64,000 nt of DNA from Devosia riboflavina (GTDB taxonomy: Bacteria; Pseudomonadota; Alphaproteobacteria; Rhizobiales; Devosiaceae): assembly GCF_000743575.1 (NCBI RefSeq), contig NZ_JQGC01000006.1:1-64000 (forward strand), written 5' to 3'. This document shows positions 53,275-59,450 of the stretch, one piece after another (the stretch's first letter is position 1; the number at the start of each line of letters is the position of its first letter). The notes under the pieces are model-generated. The model ran no database searches and was not told the DNA's origin. It saw nothing but the letters and a program-made list of their open reading frames with translations. Both the position numbers and the translations under genes were made by a program.

Positions 53275-53349
53275 GGGGTCTCCTTTTGGTGGCTGTTGCT
53301 ATGCGCAGCACTGAGGGGTGGTGCGTGGCGGATCGACGAGGTGCGGGGA

Positions 53350-53922
53350 CTAGACCGTGGACCACTGGAAGCCGGTGACGTGGAAGCGGCCGAGGAAGCC
53401 GCCCTTCTCCGGGCGGAAGCGGCCAATACCGACGAGGCGTCCAGCCTCAGTGATCGCCTGTTCGAAAATCGCTTCGGGGATGATGTCGTCGAGGATCGCA
53501 AAGCGAGCGACCGCCTCGTATTCCTTGATGATCGGGAAGCGGCGACGGACGCGCTTTCCCGACCCGCGAACGCCGTCGGCATTCGCCCAAATATCAATCT
53601 GTTCAAGATCGTCTTTATGGATGCCGAGCGAGACGTCGGCCTCGCATATCTGGCCGGCTGTGAAGAACTTGGTGTAAGTGGACTTGCCGCGACCCGGGAT
53701 GCCGATGTTGAGGCGCTTCACCGCTTCGTCCACGGACATCTTGAGTGCCATCGCGGGGATGCACACGATGCCACTGCTATCGTAGGTGGCTTTCTCGCGC
53801 CAAAGACGCTTGTCCCAACCGTCCGCGCTTTCTTTCTCGAGCTTCGGAAACTGATCCGGGTCGACCGCCTTCGATTGGCTGTAGGGAGTGGCGGACTTAA
53901 TGGTGACGAGACAGATTTTCAC
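53350..53922 (-). CDS. Hypothetical phage protein
   Basis: 190 residues (MKICLVTIKSATPYSQSKAV, FQWSTV end), no family I can name. Contains GIPGRGKSTYTKFF, which resembles but does not match a Walker A motif. GTG start behind AGGAGGTC; the same upstream leader (GCATCGCAACAGCCA) appears before the gene at 52780. It is preceded by the repeat block. Confidence 0.6.
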   Translation of the reverse strand: MKICLVTIKSATPYSQSKAVDPDQFPKLEKESADGWDKRLWREKATYDSSGIVCIPAMALKMSVDEAVKRLNIGIPGRGKSTYTKFFTAGQICEADVSLGIHKDDLEQIDIWANADGVRGSGKRVRRRFPIIKEYEAVARFAILDDIIPEAIFEQAITEAGRLVGIGRFRPEKGGFLGRFHVTGFQWSTV

Positions 53923-54344
53923 GATGACCTCCTATTTGGCTGTTGCGATGCGGAGCGGAGCGTAGAGCTGCGTTACGAAGCGTGGCGCTGCGCCATGATG
54001 TGATGCGGCTCGGCGATCGGGGCTTGCCCGGCGCCTGACGCGGTCAAGCGTCTGGAACGAGACAAGCTGTGGCTGGTGAGTGGCAGAGATGAGCGTAGCG
54101 AGGCGTTGCGTAGCGTCGCGCCGAGCAGCGGCGTGTTGCGCCGTTTTCGAACAACCGTCCGGAGACCAGCACCACGCGGGTGCTGGCGACCTGAAGGTTG
54201 GGGCTGGTGAGTGGTGATGCGGCGAGATGCGCCGCGTAGAGCGGCAGAGCTGCGCGGAGAGACGCGTCGTAGAGGTTCCCCTCCCCAAGCCGGTCCACGC
54301 GGAATCAGCCAAGCAAGGGAACGAGTGATGGTTGACAGCAGCGC
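53923..54344. repeat. Block of 10-bp-period degenerate repeats
   Basis: About 420 bp without a convincing gene. Three arrays, at about 53951-53995, 54088-54145 and 54212-54268, are made of units near 10 bp rich in GCGTAG and GCGG, for example CGTAGAGCTG, CGTTACGAAG, CGTGGCGCTG in the first array. Arrays two and three are preceded by GGCTGGTGAGTGG; the first is preceded by a related TTGGCTGTTGCG. No CRISPR spacers are present. Possible roles: replication origin iterons, protein binding array, or a decayed repetitive gene. Confidence 0.7.
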
Positions 54345-54743
54345 TCACGCCACCTCTCCCACAAAACGGGTCCAGAGGGCGTCGAGCCAGCCGTGCATGA
54401 CAGCAATCATCGCCTCGTAGGGGCGAAGCTCTGTCCACGCCGAGCGATCAGCGACGACCCCGGGGGCGGACGAGCGGGCGGCATTCCAAGCAGTGTCGAG
54501 CCGCCGCTGGTGGACGATGATGGCGGCGGTGAGCACCGCCATCGAATGTGTTGGTGGGAAGTAGGGGGCGGGAGACGCGACAGCGGAAAAGAGCTTTGCC
54601 AAGATCGCATCTTCATCGACTGCGCCTACGCCATCACATGGCGGCGCTGCCAGCGGAAAGTCGGTAGGGGCGCGGCCGTGCCACTCCTCAAATGCCTTGA
54701 GGAAAGACGCTTGGGCCGCCGAGGATGGTGGTAGGGGCTGCAT
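54345..54743 (-). CDS. Hypothetical phage protein, first gene of the leftward operon
   Basis: 132 residues (MQPLPPSSAAQASFLKAFEE, later MAVLTAAIIVHQRRLDTAWN). No family recognised. It lies directly behind the proposed left promoter with GGAGCAACCG as ribosome site, so it would be among the first genes expressed when the prophage is induced. Candidate early regulator or antiterminator, on position only. Confidence 0.6.
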   Translation of the reverse strand: MQPLPPSSAAQASFLKAFEEWHGRAPTDFPLAAPPCDGVGAVDEDAILAKLFSAVASPAPYFPPTHSMAVLTAAIIVHQRRLDTAWNAARSSAPGVVADRSAWTELRPYEAMIAVMHGWLDALWTRFVGEVA

Positions 54744-54769
54744 CGGTTGCTCCGGTTCGGGACAACCAA

Positions 54770-54798
54770 TGCATAACCAATCAATTTGTGATCAGCAA
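54770..54798 (-). promoter_or_regulatory. Left early promoter with repressor operator
   Basis: On the minus strand TTGCTG and TATGCA are 17 bp apart, 26 bp upstream of the first leftward gene. The spacer contains CACAAAT (54790-54784), the same half-site found in the right operator. A partner GACAAATC lies at 54817-54824, and GCATAACC (54771-54778) is matched by GGTTATGC (54809-54816). Confidence 0.6.
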
Positions 54799-54840
54799 CA
54801 AAAAAGATGGTTATGCGACAAATCTTTTGGTTTTTTGCCA

Positions 54841-54871
54841 TTGACAGAGGCATGGCAAATCCCCCTATAAC
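54841..54871 (+). promoter_or_regulatory. Possible rightward promoter antisense to the repressor operon end
   Basis: A perfect TTGACA (54841-54846) and TATAAC (54866-54871) on the plus strand, but 19 bp apart, longer than ideal. There is no plus-strand gene nearby. A short RNA ending at the hairpin at 54927 would be about 65 nt. Confidence 0.35.
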
Positions 54872-54926
54872 CCCCTTGGGAGTTCTGGGTGAAATCGAGT
54901 CACACTGAGGATCTGGAGATAGTTTA

Positions 54927-54942
54927 GGGGCCGTAAGGCCCC
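54927..54942. terminator. GGGGCC/GGCCCC hairpin after the repressor operon
   Basis: A perfect 6-bp GC stem with a GTAA/TTAC loop, 48 bp past the stop of the secreted-protein gene. Followed by TAAACTATC on the minus strand, a weak U-run. Confidence 0.5.
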
Positions 54943-54989
54943 CTATGTACATACCTAGTAGATATACCGCGCGAGGCTTACGCCGCGCT

Positions 54990-55586
54990 TTATTCCTCGA
55001 AAAACTCTAGCTGAAAACAAAACTGGGGTGGAGTGATGCCGCCCCATTCCGGCGTCGTATAGGCCCTGGCGAACCAGCCTTGGGCAAGAACGAGGTCGTC
55101 GGAGGTGCCGTGAGGAATGTTGTCTCCTCGTACCAGGGCATTCTGCAGGTCTGCGGCAGCTTGTGCAAACAAGGGCTCGGCTTCGACATCTGGGATGTTC
55201 AGCTTGTTCTCAACAGCGTTCAGCAGGGTCGCAATGACCTGCTCAAATCTACTCACCAGGTACTTATCGTCACTTTCCGGGACCAGGTTGGCGCAGATAT
55301 CCAGAAGTGCAAAGGAGCCGTCTGGCCTGCAGTCGAGATAGCCAGTGTGGTTCTTGATCGCTATTTGAGGTTGCTCCATCCGGTCTTCCAGGACCGCCTC
55401 GCCGACTGTCGCGTGGCGCAGTTCATCAAAGTGAAACGGCTTGTCGAATAAGGCCGGGACCGTCGAGCGCGTGGATCGGAGATCTTCGAACTCATCGACC
55501 AATGCTTGGCAAGACAAGCCGGCATCACTTGCAACGGCCGGGGTTGCGAAAATAACCAAGCATACCAGCCAATGTGCTCGCATCAT
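54990..55586 (-). CDS. Secreted protein encoded behind the phage repressor
   Basis: 198 residues with a Sec signal peptide (RAHWLVCLVIFATPAVASDA). The mature part has Cys residues at the start and near the C-terminus (LSCQALVD, LDCRPDG, LLDICANL, PQFCFQLEFF), suggesting disulfides. Start ATG 55586 overlaps the previous stop (ATGATG). Being in the repressor operon it would be made in the lysogen, as is typical of superinfection exclusion or host-conversion genes. No family recognised. Confidence 0.65.
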   Translation of the reverse strand: MMRAHWLVCLVIFATPAVASDAGLSCQALVDEFEDLRSTRSTVPALFDKPFHFDELRHATVGEAVLEDRMEQPQIAIKNHTGYLDCRPDGSFALLDICANLVPESDDKYLVSRFEQVIATLLNAVENKLNIPDVEAEPLFAQAAADLQNALVRGDNIPHGTSDDLVLAQGWFARAYTTPEWGGITPPQFCFQLEFFEE

Positions 55587-55834
55587 TCGATCTCCGGTAT
55601 CTCGCCTTCAGAAAATAGCGTGACCGGCTCCCCGAATTCACCGTTGATCAGGTCAGCCTCGCGGGACCAAGCGATCACGCCTTCATATTTTCCGCTCGCC
55701 CAAAGTAGCCTTGCCTGTTGCTTCGCTCCAGATTCGGACTGAGCTTCCCGGGCTTCAAATGCGGGCCGAAGTTCGCCCTCTTCGTCACGAGCAAACGCTA
55801 CATAAACGATGAGTTTCGTTGGCAAAGGGCTCAA
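55583..55834 (-). CDS. Small hypothetical protein coupled to the repressor
   Basis: 83 residues from TTG 55834, whose TTGA overlaps the repressor stop; GGAAG lies 6 bp before it. A GTG at 55894 would give 103 residues and overlap the repressor by 64 bp. Sequence LPTKLIVYVAFARDEEGELR, later WASGKYEGVIAWSREADLIN is unfamiliar and may be a small alpha/beta domain. Confidence 0.55.
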   Translation of the reverse strand: MSPLPTKLIVYVAFARDEEGELRPAFEAREAQSESGAKQQARLLWASGKYEGVIAWSREADLINGEFGEPVTLFSEGEIPEIE

Positions 55835-56622
55835 TTGATTCTTCCAAATCTCCAGAGCACCGCTCCAATAATTTGGACCTCGTCCAAATTCCACTCGCGG
55901 GGAGCGTGTTTGGGGTTGTCCGAAATAATCCGAACGGTCTGGATTTCGTCGTTAGGCTTGCTCGTAAGCTCGAGGCGCTTGATGACAATCCCGCCAAAGG
56001 CGTCTGTGAGAGCATAGATCCCGTCCGGCGAGGGAAGGCGATGCTTCGTGTTCACCACAACGAACTCCCCATCCAGAACGGTGGGCGACATGCTGTCGCC
56101 CGAAGACGGAAGTATCGCTAAGTCCTCAGGGCTAACGCCTGCGGCCCGGAGTAGTGCAAGGGGAAAGCGCCAAAAGTCGCTTACCGCTTCGGCTGAGAAG
56201 GTCATTCCATTGCGGCCGGGCACTCCTTCGTGGACCAGCGTTAGGCCGCCCCCGCCCATTCCAGCAATGACATCGATCTGAGGGACAGTGCCTTCGGGTA
56301 TGCCTTGGCGGCCCGTTTCAGAGCCGACTGTCATTCCCTCGGGCAGGGCTGCATCGACTGCATCCGGGTCGAAGCTCTCAAAGACTCTAGGTCGCGGGGC
56401 CCGGGGCATCTCCTGTTCGTCGTAAAGATAGAGAACATCGACCTGCAAGGATCTAGCCAGAACGTCCGTGTAGGTGGGGTTCTTCGTTACACCCATCTCA
56501 ACCGCGGCAATTGCCTGCTGTGTCTTTCCTACACGTTTGGCCAGCTCTTGCTGAGATAGCCCCATTGCTTCTCTGGCCTGGATTACACGTTTCGGATTTA
56601 TCGATCTCTGAGACTTTTTCAT
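55831..56622 (-). CDS. CI-type repressor, self-cleaving (LexA/S24)
   Basis: 263 residues. HTH at about 15-60 (MGLSQQELAKRVGKTQQAIA). Then a linker with the LexA-like cleavage pair in IAGMGGGG, the catalytic Ser in SSGDSMSPTVLDGEFVVV and Lys in GIVIKRLEL. Stress-activated RecA would trigger self-cleavage, so the prophage is likely SOS-inducible. It should bind operators next to the left and right promoters. Two coupled genes follow. Confidence 0.9.
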   Translation of the reverse strand: MKKSQRSINPKRVIQAREAMGLSQQELAKRVGKTQQAIAAVEMGVTKNPTYTDVLARSLQVDVLYLYDEQEMPRAPRPRVFESFDPDAVDAALPEGMTVGSETGRQGIPEGTVPQIDVIAGMGGGGLTLVHEGVPGRNGMTFSAEAVSDFWRFPLALLRAAGVSPEDLAILPSSGDSMSPTVLDGEFVVVNTKHRLPSPDGIYALTDAFGGIVIKRLELTSKPNDEIQTVRIISDNPKHAPREWNLDEVQIIGAVLWRFGRIN

Positions 56623-56707
56623 GCGGCAAACCTAGGCTGTCGCTCACAAATCGTCCCCACAAAGAAAATGGTTGAAACCAACCAATTCATTTGTTATTGA
56701 TTTGTGC
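56623..56707. promoter_or_regulatory. Right operator and divergent promoter region
   Basis: Between the repressor and the Cro-like start. TGGTTG-AAAC-CAACCA (56669-56684) is a perfect dyad. CACAAAT (56645-56651) and ATTTGTG (56700-56706) are inverted half-sites, and CATTTGTTATTG lies between. A rightward promoter is TTGAAA (56672-56677), 17 bp, TATTGA (56695-56700), so repression and activation sites overlap it. The predicted start of transcription falls within a few bases of the Cro start codon. Confidence 0.68.
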
Positions 56708-56941
56708 ATGGAACCAAAAACAGCACTCGAAAAAGCGATTGAAGCCGCTGGAAGCCAGCGAGCACTCGCCGCGATCCTGAAGGTCTCTCAGCAGGTGGTC
56801 TCGTACCGGGTGCAGTCCGGCAAAGGTCTATCCGCTGAAGACGCGCTCAAGGTGGAAGCATCGACCGGCATGTCCAGGCATGAATTGCGGCCGGACATCT
56901 TTGGTCCACCACCAGAGCCGGCGCTTCAGGCGACCGGCTAA
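56708..56941 (+). CDS. Cro/YdaS-like antirepressor
   Basis: 77 residues with a YdaS-type HTH (LEKAIEAAGSQRALAAILKV, then VVSYRVQSGKGLSAEDA). ATG 56708 begins MEPKTALEKAI; a longer frame adds unlike residues. There is no Shine-Dalgarno sequence, and the predicted transcript would start close to the ATG, so the mRNA may be leaderless. As lambda Cro it would repress the CI-type gene and promote lytic genes. Confidence 0.8.
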   Translation: MEPKTALEKAIEAAGSQRALAAILKVSQQVVSYRVQSGKGLSAEDALKVEASTGMSRHELRPDIFGPPPEPALQATG

Positions 56942-57028
56942 CTACCACGCTTTCCATCATCTCCGAGCCCTCCGAGCAGCACCCCGTGGTGCGCTGACGG
57001 CTCCTCTTTGCCTGAAGGATGTTCTGAA

Positions 57029-57352
57029 GTGTCAGAAAAGATCAAAGCCAGCTCAGAACTGCCCCGCGCCGAACTCCGCGGTCGTATCCAGAAAATCGCT
57101 GCCCGCGTTGCCCCCGGCCTCAAGCTGTCCCGTCAGCTCGCCATCCTTGCCAACCTCATCTCCACCCAGTCGGGCAAGGAAGTCGGGGCAGGGACCGTCA
57201 AGGACTGGTGGTACGCGCTCGACGATGACGACCGTGCCGTCGACAGCCGCCACATGGACTGGGCGCGTCAGCGCGACCGCCAGGTTGCCGCGAACGACAA
57301 CGGCTACCGCCTTCCATGCCCTCTGAATTTTCCCGCGGCTGCGGCCGCATGA
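57029..57352 (+). CDS. Hypothetical phage protein
   Basis: 107 residues with a helix-turn-helix-like middle (LSRQLAILANLISTQSGKEV), GAGTVKDWWYALDDDDRAVD. GTG start at 57029 is uncertain (AAGGA 10 bp upstream); a TTG at 57008 is also in frame. Possibly a regulator of the rightward operon. Confidence 0.55.
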   Translation: MSEKIKASSELPRAELRGRIQKIAARVAPGLKLSRQLAILANLISTQSGKEVGAGTVKDWWYALDDDDRAVDSRHMDWARQRDRQVAANDNGYRLPCPLNFPAAAAA

Positions 57353-57400
57353 CGACCCCGTCGGCAATGGCGCCGGCGGGGATTTTTATTGGAGTGACCA

Positions 57401-57670
57401 ATGCCCCTTAAATCGCTTTCCCAGCGTGGGTTGATCCGCATTCCCCGCAATGCCCTTCAGCGGCAATTTCTTGAAGGCGGCACCAAGCCGAGCCGAAAGA
57501 CCCTCGAGTCTTTTAACGAGCACCAGGAAGATCGTCAGCTCCACCCGACAAAGGGCTTTCGGGGCCTCAGCGTTCGTCGTGGCCGCGCCCAGTATTTGAT
57601 GGCGCACATCTTCGACGGTGGCACCGCCGACACGGCCACAATGCGCCGTTTCCTGCAGCACGGCTACTGA
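57401..57670 (+). CDS. Small hypothetical phage protein
   Basis: 89 basic residues (MPLKSLSQRGLIRIPRNALQ, LMAHIFDGGTADTATMRRFL). Start follows TTGGAGTGACCA. No family recognised. Confidence 0.6.
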   Translation: MPLKSLSQRGLIRIPRNALQRQFLEGGTKPSRKTLESFNEHQEDRQLHPTKGFRGLSVRRGRAQYLMAHIFDGGTADTATMRRFLQHGY

Positions 57671-57681
57671 GGAGCAGCGCG

Positions 57682-58020
57682 ATGTCAGAACAGCGCCCAA
57701 ATACCTATGACGACGACGATCTCGCCGCCAAGCTCGAAGAGATCGAAGCACTGGTAGCGCAGAAGGCCTCCATTATGGCCACGGCAATGGCCGAGTGCGG
57801 CAAGATCTCCGAGAAGATCAAGACCGCCAAGAAGGAAGCGAAGGACGACCTCAGCATTCCGCTGAAGGTGCTGAACCCGCTCCTCAAGCGCCGCAAGCTC
57901 GAGCGTGAGATCGAAAAGATCGACGAGGGCATCGACGAGGACTTCGCGGATATTTGGGCCGACGCCTCCGGCCAGTTCTGCATGTTCGCCCCCGTCGAAT
58001 CCGAAGCCGAGGCGGCGTAG
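57682..58020 (+). CDS. Small coiled-coil phage protein
   Basis: 112 residues, charged, with a coiled coil over residues about 12-90 (LAAKLEEIEALVAQKASIMA, KISEKIKTAKKEAKDDL). Start follows GAGGAGCAGCG. Positioned right before the RuvC-like gene (2 bp gap) so a role in replication or recombination is possible. Confidence 0.6.
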   Translation: MSEQRPNTYDDDDLAAKLEEIEALVAQKASIMATAMAECGKISEKIKTAKKEAKDDLSIPLKVLNPLLKRRKLEREIEKIDEGIDEDFADIWADASGQFCMFAPVESEAEAA

Positions 58021-58022
58021 CC

Positions 58023-58535
58023 ATGACTACGATCGGCATGGACCCCGGCGTCACTGGCGCCATCGCTTTTCTCACCGATGACGGCGACCTGCTCTCGGTC
58101 GTGGACATGCCGGTCTTCGCCGTCAAGAAGATGGTGAAGGGTAAGGAGCGGACCCGCAACCACATCAACGTGCACTCCCTCGGCGACATTCTGCGCCCGT
58201 ATGCCGGTGCGCAGGCTGTCATCGAAGATGTCCATTCGCGCCCTGACGACGGCGGTGTGCAGGCTTTCTCCTTTGGCTTTGGCACTGGAACGCTTCACGG
58301 CGCTGTTGGCGCGCTGGGGATGCAACTCGATACGGTGGCCCCCGCCAGGTGGAAGAAGCACCACAGGTTGACCGCTGACAAGGATGAAGCCCGCAGGCTG
58401 GCCACCCGCCTTTGGCCGCAGCACTCGTCGCTTTTCGCCCGAAAAATGGACGCCGGCCGCGCCGAGGCGGCGCTGATCGGTCGTTTCCGGATCGACGTTC
58501 AGCGCCAGGTCCGCAACGCCGACGTGGTGTTCTGA
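58023..58535 (+). CDS. RuvC-like Holliday junction resolvase
   Basis: 170 residues of the RNase H/RuvC fold. Acidic motifs in order: Asp in GMDPGVTGAIAF, Glu in QAVIEDVHSRPDDGG, and Asp/Glu in RKMDAGRAEAALIG. This is the phage RuvC-like kind that resolves branched DNA before packaging. Start ATG 58023. Its stop overlaps the next start (TGATG). Confidence 0.8.
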   Translation: MTTIGMDPGVTGAIAFLTDDGDLLSVVDMPVFAVKKMVKGKERTRNHINVHSLGDILRPYAGAQAVIEDVHSRPDDGGVQAFSFGFGTGTLHGAVGALGMQLDTVAPARWKKHHRLTADKDEARRLATRLWPQHSSLFARKMDAGRAEAALIGRFRIDVQRQVRNADVVF

Positions 58536-58735
58536 TGAAGGTCGCAGTTCCCCCGCAATACCGCCACGACCTTTTCAATTTCGTCTGGTCGCTCGCGCAA
58601 ATGGATCGCCTTGCGGACCTAATCCGCGCCGGCAACAGCCCTGTCGAAATCGCCCGCGTGTTCGCGGTCACTCCCCAAGAAATCCGCGACGTTGTCGCCC
58701 GCAACGCGGCCTATCTGCCGCAGATGAAAGCATAG
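58535..58735 (+). CDS. Small HTH-like phage protein
   Basis: 66 residues (MKVAVPPQYRHDLFNFVWSL, then LIRAGNSPVEIARVFAVTPQ). The last 35 residues look like a homeodomain-type HTH. Sits between RuvC-like and SSB genes with a 1-base overlap before and 2 bp after. Possibly a DNA-binding partner. Confidence 0.6.
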   Translation: MKVAVPPQYRHDLFNFVWSLAQMDRLADLIRAGNSPVEIARVFAVTPQEIRDVVARNAAYLPQMKA

Positions 58736-58737
58736 TC

Positions 58738-59256
58738 ATGGCTGGAGATCTCAATCGCGGCACTCTTATTGGCCGCCTGGGCAAAGACCCAGAAATCCGC
58801 AACACCGGCGCCGGCAAACCCGTCGCCAGCTTCTCGATCGCAACGTCTGACAAATGGAAGGACCGCGACGGGAATGAGAAGGAGACCACCGAGTGGCACA
58901 ACATCGTTGTGTTCCGAGAGTCGACGGCACGCTTCTGCGAGCACTACCTGAATAAGGGTGACCAGGTCTACGTCGAGGGCGCGATCAAGACGCGCTCGTG
59001 GGAAAAGGACGGCGTAAAGCGCTACTCGACTGAGATCGTCGTCTCCGACTTCAATGGCGAGGTGCGCAAGCTCGGCAGTGCTGGCGAAGGCAAAGGCAGC
59101 CGCGACGAAAGCCAGTATGGCTCCACGCGTGACCGCGACCACGGCGGCAGCTTGACCGGAGGATACTCCGGTGGCGGACGGCCGTCCGGCAACCGCCCAG
59201 CGTTCGACACAGGTGGGCTGGACGATGACATTCCGTTCGCTCCGGAATGGCGGTGA
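58738..59256 (+). CDS. ssb: Single-stranded DNA-binding protein
   Basis: 172 residues. OB-fold at about 1-110 (NRGTLIGRLGKDPEIRNTGA, FSIATSDKWKDRDGNEKE, WHNIVVFRES). A Gly-rich linker then the acidic tip DDDIPFAPEWR; host SSB usually ends DIPF, so the terminal extension APEWR may change partner contact. Coats single strands in replication or recombination. Confidence 0.93.
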   Translation: MAGDLNRGTLIGRLGKDPEIRNTGAGKPVASFSIATSDKWKDRDGNEKETTEWHNIVVFRESTARFCEHYLNKGDQVYVEGAIKTRSWEKDGVKRYSTEIVVSDFNGEVRKLGSAGEGKGSRDESQYGSTRDRDHGGSLTGGYSGGGRPSGNRPAFDTGGLDDDIPFAPEWR

Positions 59257-59264
59257 GGGCCGCC

Positions 59265-59450
59265 ATGAACCTCTACAGCCTTGTGCTCCACTGCGAGATA
59301 GCCACGGTACCTGTGAAGGTCTTGCCGAGGACGCTGCATGATCCGCAGATCCTAAAGTCGGATCCTGTCGCTTTCATTTTCGCCTCTCCGCCCTGCGTCG
59401 CATATGCTCGCCCCAAGGGCGGCGAAGCACCATCGGCAGGTGCAAAATGA
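59265..59450 (+). CDS. Uncertain small protein between ssb and the methyltransferase
   Basis: 61 residues from ATG 59265 (MNLYSLVLHCEIATVPVKVL, later FASPPCVAYARPK). The SPPC could be chance. It ends 4 bp inside the next start (ATGA), which is the only support. No recognised family. Confidence 0.4.
   Translation: MNLYSLVLHCEIATVPVKVLPRTLHDPQILKSDPVAFIFASPPCVAYARPKGGEAPSAGAK

Noticed and set aside
53350-53922. ATPase from GIPGRGKSTY
   Set aside because: The context lacks Walker B or other ATPase motifs and the loop deviates from GxxxxGK[ST], so it may be chance.
54044-54298. 84-codon minus-strand frame in the repeat block
   Set aside because: Its sequence is only a translation of the 10-bp repeats (RYATPRYA-like) with no ribosome site; a gene is not supported.
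53923-54344. CRISPR array
   Set aside because: The repeats are short (about 10 bp), degenerate, have no regular spacers and no cas genes are nearby.
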